Shown here in pieces: positions 55,518 to 64,000 of a DNA stretch of 64,000 nucleotides. The notes under the pieces were generated by a model, which saw only the letters and a list, made by a program, of their open reading frames with translations, ran no database searches and had not been told where the DNA came from. A program made the translations under genes and the position numbers. The DNA is from Brevibacterium daeguense. Its GTDB lineage: Bacteria > Actinomycetota > Actinomycetes > Actinomycetales > Brevibacteriaceae. How positions within the stretch are numbered: position 1 is the stretch's first letter; each line of letters starts with the position of its first letter. Where the stretch lies: the NCBI RefSeq assembly GCF_021729135.1, contig NZ_JAJTWW010000001.1, positions 558,001 through 622,000 on the forward strand. The letters are read 5' to 3'.

Positions 55518-56648
55518 GTGAAGCCGCTGCGCATCCTGCTGGTGCTCGCCACATCCACCGGCGGCGTCGGCACGCATGTCGCATCGCTGGCCCGCGAATT
55601 CGCCGCCGCCGGGCATACGGTCGGTGTCATCGGCCCCTCCTCGACGGACGAGCAGTTCGGGTTCGTCGCCCATCGGAGGATCGCGTTCGCGCCGCTGGAG
55701 CTCGGTACCTCGCTGCGCCCGAATGATGTGGCGACGGTCCGCCGGCTGCGCCTCCTGATCACCACGTTCCATGCGGATGTGGTCCACGCCCACGGCTTTC
55801 GCGCGGGCTTCACGATGCTCACCGCGGCTGCCGGGATCCGGCGCGGGGACAGGCCCAGGACGGTGGTCAGCTGGCACAACAAGGCCATGGGCCGGGGAGT
55901 GCGCAGGCTGGCGGAGCGGACCGTCGAGAGCTACGTCGCCCACCGGGCCGACCTCACGCTCGGCGCGAGCAACGACCTCGTCGTCCGAGCGCAGGAGCTG
56001 GGGGCCGACCGGGCGGTGTTCGCACCGGTCGCGGCGCCGGAATGGCCGATTCTCGAAGACGTCAACAACTCGCTGCTGCGTTCCCAGAAGATTCGGGAGC
56101 TGGGACTGCCGCGCGGGTCGGTGCTCATGCTCTCCGTCGGCAGGGTCGCCCCGCAGAAGAACTACGGAATGCTGCTCGACGCCCTTGAGCTCGTCGCCCC
56201 GAAGCATCCCCGGCTGTGCGTCCTCATCGCCGGCAGCGCCGACCCGACCGAGCTCTCCGCGCTCAGGGACCGGGTGCGGGAGCGCGAGCTGCCGGTGCAC
56301 TTCCTGGGCCAGCGCTCCGATGTGCGGGCGCTCAACCAGGCCGCGGACATCTTCGTCCTGACCAGCCTGTGGGAGGCGCGTGCGCTGGTGCTGCAGGAGG
56401 CCATGGTGGCGGGCAAGGCGATCATCGCCACTGCGGTGGGCGGCACCCCGGAACTCCTCGGCGACGCGGGCATCCAGATTCCGACCGGGGACGCGACCGC
56501 GCTGGCCGACGCCATCGACACTCTGCTGGGCAATCCCTCCGAGCGCGCCCGGCTGGGGCGGGCGGCGGCGCTCAAGGCGCTGGACCTGCCGCGCGAGCCC
56601 GAGGTCGCGGCAGCTGTCGAGAACCACTACCGGTCGCTGCTGAGCTGA
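55518..56648 (+). CDS. Glycosyltransferase family 4 protein
   Basis: A GT-B fold glycosyltransferase of 376 residues. The N-terminal acceptor domain has STGGVGTHVASLAREF and VVHAHGFRAG. The donor domain has SVGRVAPQKNYGMLLDAL (phosphate-binding Arg and Lys) and the E-x7-E pair E286/E294 in LWEARALVLQEAMVAG. It likely transfers a sugar from a nucleotide donor to a lipid-linked or surface acceptor on the inner membrane face. The GTG follows GAGAGGAGC. The sugar is not predictable. Confidence 0.88.
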   Translation: MKPLRILLVLATSTGGVGTHVASLAREFAAAGHTVGVIGPSSTDEQFGFVAHRRIAFAPLELGTSLRPNDVATVRRLRLLITTFHADVVHAHGFRAGFTMLTAAAGIRRGDRPRTVVSWHNKAMGRGVRRLAERTVESYVAHRADLTLGASNDLVVRAQELGADRAVFAPVAAPEWPILEDVNNSLLRSQKIRELGLPRGSVLMLSVGRVAPQKNYGMLLDALELVAPKHPRLCVLIAGSADPTELSALRDRVRERELPVHFLGQRSDVRALNQAADIFVLTSLWEARALVLQEAMVAGKAIIATAVGGTPELLGDAGIQIPTGDATALADAIDTLLGNPSERARLGRAAALKALDLPREPEVAAAVENHYRSLLS

Positions 56649-56695
56649 ACGATAGGGTTGAGTCCATCCACACAGACGAAGAAGGAAAGCGCCTG

Positions 56696-59526
<2,831 letters not shown>

Positions 59527-59530
59527 CCCC

Positions 59531-60172
59531 GTGGCCCGCGACGAGGACTCGATGATCCGCGACGAGTTCGTCGAACCGGAGATGCTCAGCACCGAGATCG
59601 TGTACCGCGGACTCGTGTGGAACGTCGTCCGGGACACCTTCCGCCTCCCGGAGTCCGACGAGCCGATCACCCGCGACTACGTCGAGCACCCCGGAGCAGT
59701 GGCCGTTGCCGCGGTCGACCCGGACGACCGCATCATGCTGATCCAGCAGTACCGTCATCCGATCCGTGCTCGCGAGTGGGAGGTCCCCGCCGGACTGCTC
59801 GACGTCGCCGGTGAGCCGGCCCACCTGACGGCCCAGCGCGAGCTCCACGAGGAGGTCGACCTGCGGGCGGCCACCTGGAACGTGCTGGCCGACCAGCTGT
59901 CCTCCCCGGGAGGTCTCAGCGAGACGCTCCGGATCTTCCTCGCCCGCGACGTCGCCGAGGTGCCCGAGGCCGAACGGTTCGCCCGGGACGCCGAGGAGAA
60001 CGGGATCGTGCCCCGCTGGGTGCCGCTGGCCGAGGCGAAGGAGGCTGTGGTGGCCGGCAGGATCACCAACGCCACCGCGGTGATCGCGATCCTGCAGGCG
60101 GAGCTGGCTCGACAGCGGGGCTGGGACGGCCTGCGGCCCGCCGATGCCGCCTGGCCGGCCCGCCGCGGCTGA
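59531..60172 (+). CDS. NUDIX hydrolase, ADP-ribose pyrophosphatase type
   Basis: A 213-residue NUDIX protein. The box runs from EWEVPAGLLDVAGE to AQRELHEEVDL with the REL-x-EE metal site. In M. tuberculosis the syntenic Rv1700 is an ADP-ribose pyrophosphatase, and EVPAGLLD is typical of that group. The GTG at 59531 is 4 bp after pyrG. An in-frame ATG at 59552 is possible. Confidence 0.88.
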   Translation: MARDEDSMIRDEFVEPEMLSTEIVYRGLVWNVVRDTFRLPESDEPITRDYVEHPGAVAVAAVDPDDRIMLIQQYRHPIRAREWEVPAGLLDVAGEPAHLTAQRELHEEVDLRAATWNVLADQLSSPGGLSETLRIFLARDVAEVPEAERFARDAEENGIVPRWVPLAEAKEAVVAGRITNATAVIAILQAELARQRGWDGLRPADAAWPARRG

Positions 60173-60173
60173 G

Positions 60174-61133
60174 ATGGCCCGCCACGGCGCAGACCTGCTG
60201 CCGGAGGCGCCGGCGGGCCTGCTCCGACCGACTGCCGACTACCTCGTCCACCTCGAACTCGAGCGCGGGCTGTCGCTCAACACGCTCGACGCCTATGCGC
60301 GCGACCTCGCAAAGTACCTGAGCTGGCTGTCGGAGCAGGACACTGCCGACTTCACCGCGGTCACCGCCGAGGACCTCCGCACCTTCACGGCCACACTGGC
60401 CGACGCCGGACTCGCGGTGCGCAGCCGGGCGCGAGTCGTGGTCGCGGTGCGGCGCCTGCACGCCTTCCTCCATGCCGAGGGCCTGACACCCGATGACCCC
60501 GCCGCCGAGATCCGCCCGCCGAGCGGCGCCGAGCGGCTGCCCAAGGCGCTGAGCATCGCCCAGGTCGAGGGCCTGCTGGGCACCGTGACCGGCGACAGCC
60601 CGCCGGAGCTGCGCACGGGGGCGCTCCTGGAGTTCCTCTACGCCACCGGTGCCCGGATCAGTGAGGCCGTCGGCCTCGACCTCGACGACCTCGACCTCGA
60701 CGCCCGGATCGCCCGCCTCTACGGCAAAGGCAGCAAGGAGCGGCTGGTGCCGCTCGGCTCCCACGCCGTAGCCGCGCTCGAGTCCTGGCTGGTGCGGGGA
60801 CGGCCGGTGATGAGCGCTGCCCGCGCCTCGGGAGCTCGCGCTGCCGAGCGGGCGGGCGCCGTGTTCCTCAACCAGCGCGGCGGCCGGCTCAGCCGGCAGT
60901 CGGCGTGGCAGACCATCCGCACCGCCGCCGCGGGTGCAGGACTGGCCGATCACGTCACGCCGCACACGCTCCGCCACTCCTTCGCCACCCACCTGCTCGA
61001 GGGTGGTGCGGACATCCGGGTGGTGCAGGAGCTGCTGGGGCATTCCTCGGTGACGACGACGCAGATCTACACCCGCGTGACTTCCGAGACTCTCCGCGAG
61101 GTGTATGCCACATCACACCCGCGAGCGCGATAG
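60174..61133 (+). CDS. xerD: Tyrosine recombinase XerD
   Basis: A 319-residue recombinase that resolves chromosome dimers at dif with XerC. It has an N-terminal SAM-like core-binding domain (DYLVHLELERGLSLNTLDAYARDL) and a catalytic domain with R161 (ATGARISE), H264 and R267 (HTLRHSF), H290 (LGHSS) and nucleophile Y299 (TQIYTRV). Position before parA/scpAB favours XerD over an integrase. The ATG is 1 bp after the NUDIX stop. Confidence 0.94.
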   Translation: MARHGADLLPEAPAGLLRPTADYLVHLELERGLSLNTLDAYARDLAKYLSWLSEQDTADFTAVTAEDLRTFTATLADAGLAVRSRARVVVAVRRLHAFLHAEGLTPDDPAAEIRPPSGAERLPKALSIAQVEGLLGTVTGDSPPELRTGALLEFLYATGARISEAVGLDLDDLDLDARIARLYGKGSKERLVPLGSHAVAALESWLVRGRPVMSAARASGARAAERAGAVFLNQRGGRLSRQSAWQTIRTAAAGAGLADHVTPHTLRHSFATHLLEGGADIRVVQELLGHSSVTTTQIYTRVTSETLREVYATSHPRAR

Positions 61134-61136
61134 GCT
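61131..61136 (+). promoter_or_regulatory. Candidate -10 box for parA-scpA-scpB
   Basis: TAGGCT starts at the xerD TAG stop codon and lies 37 nt before the chosen parA GTG, leaving space for the AGAAAGG ribosome site. Confidence 0.45.
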
Positions 61137-61172
61137 GGACAGCATCTCAGCAACAGAAAGGTGTCGATCCGC

Positions 61173-62057
61173 GTGGCCGATTCGCAGCAGAAACTGGACA
61201 TTCCCGGGACCGAGGCGCAGCTGGGACCGACCGGGCGTCCGGTGAGGGATTACCCGGAGCCCGCTCCGCTGTCGCAGCACGGGCCCGCTCGCATCATCGC
61301 CATGGTCAATCAGAAGGGCGGAGTCGGGAAGACGACCTCGGCGATCAACCTCGGCGCCGCGCTGGCGGCCTACGGGCGCAAGGTCCTGCTCGTGGACTTC
61401 GATCCGCAGGGTGCGCTGTCGGTGGGGCTCGGCATCAACCCCTACGAGATCGACCTGAGCATCTACAACGTGCTGATGAACTCGAAGCTCGACCCGCACG
61501 AGGTCATCTCGACCTCCGGGGTCGAGAACATCGACATCATGCCGGCCAACATCGACCTGTCCGCCGCCGAGGTGCAGCTGGTCAACGAGGTGGCCCGCGA
61601 GCAGGTGCTGGCACGGGCCCTGGCAAAGGTGTCGGGGGAGTACGACGTCGTGCTCATCGACTGCCAGCCCTCGCTGGGCCTGCTCACCGTCAACGCGCTG
61701 ACGGCTGCCCACGGCGTCATCATCCCGCTCGAGACCCAGTTCTTCGCGCTGCGCGGAGTGGCGCTGCTGGTCGAGACGATCGAGAAGGTCCAGGACCGGC
61801 TGAACCCCGGACTGCAGATCGACGGCATCCTCGCCACGATGTTCGACGGCCGCACCCTGCACGCCCAGGAGGTCATCGCCCGGGTGGTGGAGGCCTTCGA
61901 CGACAAGGTGTTCGACACCGTCATCAACCGCACCGTCAAGTTCCCCGACGCCTCCGTGGCCGCCGAGCCGATCACCTCCTTCGCCCCGACCCACGCGGGC
62001 GCCGAGGCGTACCGCAGGCTGGCCAGGGAACTCGTGGCCCGCGGAGGAGCCCCCTGA
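61173..62057 (+). CDS. ParA-family ATPase beside scpAB
   Basis: A 294-residue deviant Walker ATPase with KGGVGKT (48-54, preceded by AMVNQ) and VDFDPQGALSVGLGI. It corresponds to the second ParA of actinobacteria (Rv1708 in M. tuberculosis), next to scpA and without a parB partner. It may help segregation or polar positioning. GTG 61173 is preferred because AGAAAGG lies 12 nt upstream. An in-frame GTG at 61161 directly abuts that site. Confidence 0.92.
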   Translation: MADSQQKLDIPGTEAQLGPTGRPVRDYPEPAPLSQHGPARIIAMVNQKGGVGKTTSAINLGAALAAYGRKVLLVDFDPQGALSVGLGINPYEIDLSIYNVLMNSKLDPHEVISTSGVENIDIMPANIDLSAAEVQLVNEVAREQVLARALAKVSGEYDVVLIDCQPSLGLLTVNALTAAHGVIIPLETQFFALRGVALLVETIEKVQDRLNPGLQIDGILATMFDGRTLHAQEVIARVVEAFDDKVFDTVINRTVKFPDASVAAEPITSFAPTHAGAEAYRRLARELVARGGAP

Positions 62058-62872
62058 GCTCCAGCAGCTTCGTCGTCGAGCTGGAGAACTTCTCCGGACC
62101 CTTCGATCTCCTGCTCGGACTCATCAGCAGGCGCAGGCTCGATATCACCGAGGTCGCGCTGTCGGAGGTCACGGACGAATTCCTCGCCTACGTCTCCGCG
62201 CTCAGAGGTCGCACCGAGCTCGACGAGCTGTCGAACTTCCTGCTGGTCGCCGCGACCCTGCTCGATCTCAAGACCGCCCGGCTGCTGCCCAGCGGCGAGG
62301 TCGAGGACGAGGTCGACCTCGAGCTGCTCGAAGCCCGCGACCTGCTGTTCGCCCGGCTCCTCCAGTACCGTGCCTACAAGTCGGTCTCCGCGGTCTTCGC
62401 CGCCCGGATGACCGAGACCGCGACTGCCGTCGCCCGCTCCGTCCCGCTCGAACCGCAGTTCGCCGAGGCGCTGCCGCCGCTGATCATGACTGCGACGCCC
62501 GAGGTGCTGGCCGCCCTGTTCGCCACGGTCCTGCAGCGGGACCACACGCCGCCCACCGTCTCCCTGGAGCATCTGCACCTGCCCCAGGTCAGCGTTCCCG
62601 AGCAGCGGTCGCTGATCCTGTCGCGGCTGCGCGCCGACGCGGCCATCGACTTCACGGCCCTGGTCGCCGACGCTGAGAACACCCTCGTCGTGGTGGGGCG
62701 GTTCCTGGCGCTGCTGGAGCTGTTCAAGGCCGGGCTCTGCCGCCTGGAGCAGTCCGAGCCGCTCGGCATCCTGCTGGTGAGCGGAACGGATCGCGCGGCT
62801 GCCGGCCGACCCGGCGGCTCAGCACCAGTCGGGCTCGACACTGCGGACCACTGGGAGGCCGCGGATGGATGA
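62054..62872 (+). CDS. scpA: Segregation and condensation protein A (CTG start)
   Basis: The kleisin subunit of the SMC-ScpAB condensin, about 272 residues. The conserved N-terminal start is FVVELENFSGPFDLLLGLISRRRLDITE, and the C-terminal winged helix covers about 180-245. No ATG, GTG or TTG precedes the conserved block in frame nearby. A CTG at 62054 overlaps the parA stop (CTGA) and has GGAGGAG at 62043-62049. The C-terminal Gly/Ala-rich extension overlaps scpB by 8 bp. Confidence 0.9.
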   Translation: MSSSSFVVELENFSGPFDLLLGLISRRRLDITEVALSEVTDEFLAYVSALRGRTELDELSNFLLVAATLLDLKTARLLPSGEVEDEVDLELLEARDLLFARLLQYRAYKSVSAVFAARMTETATAVARSVPLEPQFAEALPPLIMTATPEVLAALFATVLQRDHTPPTVSLEHLHLPQVSVPEQRSLILSRLRADAAIDFTALVADAENTLVVVGRFLALLELFKAGLCRLEQSEPLGILLVSGTDRAAAGRPGGSAPVGLDTADHWEAADG

Positions 62873-63416
62873 GCAGCTGCTGGCCGGCATCGAGGCGGTG
62901 CTCATGGTCGCCGACCAGCCGGTCGCTCCGGCAGAGCTCGCCGAGGCGCTGGGGCTGGGCACCGCGGATGTGACCGCGGCCCTGGAGGAGCTCGCCGCGG
63001 ACTACGGCGGAGCCCGCGGCGGACGCGTGCGCGGCTTCGAGCTCAAGCAGGTCGCCGGCGGCTGGCGGCTCTTCTCCCGGGCCGAGTTCCACGAGATCGT
63101 CAGCGACTTCGTCACCGCCGGGCAGTCGGCCAAGCTCTCGCAGGCCGCGCTGGAGACGCTGGCCGTGATCGCCTACCGGCAGCCGGTGACGCGCGCCCGG
63201 ATCTCCGCCATCCGCGGCGTCAACGTCGACGGCGTCGTCCGCACCCTCCTGCTGCGCGGTCTGATCGTCGAGGCCGGGACCGACGAGACATCCGGCGCTG
63301 CGCAGTTCGTCACCTCTCGCGTGTTCCTGGAGTCGATGGGCCTGCAGAGCCTCGACGAGCTGCCCGACATCGCGCCCTTCCTGCCGGCCGGCGAGGACGT
63401 TCCGACCCTCGACTGA
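62865..63416 (+). CDS. scpB: Segregation and condensation protein B
   Basis: A 183-residue protein made of two winged-helix domains that dimerises and binds ScpA. Typical sequence includes LLAGIEAVLMVADQPV and LSQAALETLAVIAYRQPVTRARISAIRGVNVDGV (two adjoining motifs). The ATG at 62865 overlaps the end of scpA by 8 bp. Confidence 0.95.
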   Translation: MDEQLLAGIEAVLMVADQPVAPAELAEALGLGTADVTAALEELAADYGGARGGRVRGFELKQVAGGWRLFSRAEFHEIVSDFVTAGQSAKLSQAALETLAVIAYRQPVTRARISAIRGVNVDGVVRTLLLRGLIVEAGTDETSGAAQFVTSRVFLESMGLQSLDELPDIAPFLPAGEDVPTLD

Positions 63417-63585
63417 CAGGCGACCTGCAGAGGGTCGGCCGGCGGAGAGCCGGTCCCGCTCCGGCGCGGGCTGCCGGCCCCGTTCCGACCCGGACCGCCG
63501 TCCCGTTCCGGCACGGATTGGCTGTCGCGCACCGATGCGGGCGGCCTGTCACATCTGCCCCCGGGAGTTTGAGAGAATGGACCCC

Positions 63586-64000
63586 ATGAATGCCAAAGAT
63601 CCGCGCTCCCCGGGACACCCCTCCCGACGACCCACGCGGCGACAGCGGGCCCAGCGGTCCGGACAGCCAACCGCCGACGCCCATCGTCCCGACGGCGTGC
63701 GCCTGCAGAAGGTGCTGGCCGAGGCCGGGCTGGGCTCGCGGCGCGCCTGCGAGCAGCTCATCGCCGATGGCCGCGTCATGGTCGACGGCGTCACGGTCCG
63801 CGAACTCGGCACCCGCATCGACCCCGAGACCCAGTCCGTCTCCGTCGACACCATGCCGATCACCACTCACACCGGCAAGGTCTACCTCGCGTTCAACAAG
63901 CCCGCCGGGGTCGTCTCGGCGATGTCGGACCCCGAGGGCCGCCCGAGTCTCCAGGACTACCTGCGCGACCGGCCCGAGCGGCTGTTCCATGTCGGCCGCC
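63586..64000 (+). CDS. rluB: rRNA pseudouridine synthase, RluB/RsuA family (3' end outside window)
   Basis: The first 138 codons are visible. A basic, Arg-rich N-terminal tail (about 1-36) leads into an S4 domain (GVRLQKVLAEAGLGSRRACEQLIADGRV, two adjoining motifs) and the start of the catalytic domain (YLAFNKPAGVVSAMSDPEGRP). The catalytic Asp (GRLD) lies just past the window end, after FHVGR. The gene follows scpB as in most actinobacteria. The ATG at 63586 has GAGAGA upstream. An in-frame ATG at 63577 is possible. Confidence 0.92.
   Translation, partial: MNAKDPRSPGHPSRRPTRRQRAQRSGQPTADAHRPDGVRLQKVLAEAGLGSRRACEQLIADGRVMVDGVTVRELGTRIDPETQSVSVDTMPITTHTGKVYLAFNKPAGVVSAMSDPEGRPSLQDYLRDRPERLFHVGR

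Overview
The window is a single 64-kb stretch of a high-GC actinobacterial chromosome. Gene content and order (DUF1844 gene-infC-rpmI-rplT, pheST, argCJBDFRGH, tyrS, HAD-small ORF-tlyA-nadK-recN-steA-steB, pyrG-NUDIX-xerD-parA-scpA-scpB-rluB) follow the Mycobacterium tuberculosis Rv1641-Rv1711 block. The 16S rRNA gene in the window looks like Brevibacterium or a close Micrococcales relative (inferred from memory of such sequences, not from a search). There are no transposases, prophage genes, CRISPR arrays or recognisable tRNA genes. Almost all of the sequence is core genome.

Layout. 1-6.4 kb holds the dapF 3' end, a 16S methyltransferase-like gene (minus), hflX overlapping an XPD/DinG-type helicase, and lexA divergent from a LysM SOS-type gene with LexA-like half-sites between them. 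6.4-11 kb is a compact his operon (hisC, hisB, a membrane protein of unknown function, hisH, priA, sseB-like) in which nearly every junction is an ATGA or GTGA overlap. 11-13.5 kb holds furA (minus, behind a promoter resembling the mycobacterial furA operator), an M20 amidohydrolase and a DUF1844 gene (minus). 13.5-23.7 kb is translation: an infC leader with a strong terminator hairpin, infC with an ATC start, rpmI, rplT, a SpoU methyltransferase, pheS and pheT, then an SDR, a UbiB-type kinase and a quinone oxidoreductase (minus). 23.7-32.5 kb is the full arginine pathway argC-J-B-D-F-R-G-H, with an ARG box over the argC -10 region. 32.5-39.7 kb has tyrS and one complete rrn operon (16S-23S-5S, no spacer tRNA) closed by a perfect 19-bp hairpin. 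39.8-43.7 kb has a sirtuin, a nitronate monooxygenase-like gene and a large LPXTG surface protein (minus).

43.9-57.8 kb begins with an unusual Arg/Asp-repeat TPR protein. It continues with HAD phosphatase, a 52-residue gene, tlyA, nadK, recN and the cell-separation pair steA/steB. These lead without a gap into a small MraY/WecA-like integral membrane protein, a MurJ-type flippase and two GT4-like proteins. This envelope block (52.9-57.8 kb) is the best candidate here for an incompletely described system: a lipid-linked sugar module tied to cell separation genes. 57.8-64 kb holds pyrG, a NUDIX hydrolase, xerD, parA, scpA (apparently with a CTG start), scpB and the start of rluB.

Regulation. 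Several putative -10 boxes have the form TAGNNT. In some cases (hisC, pyrG, argC, furA) the start codon lies 6-8 nt after the -10 box, which points to leaderless mRNAs. Terminators are long GC-rich hairpins, mostly without a T-tract except the infC leader.
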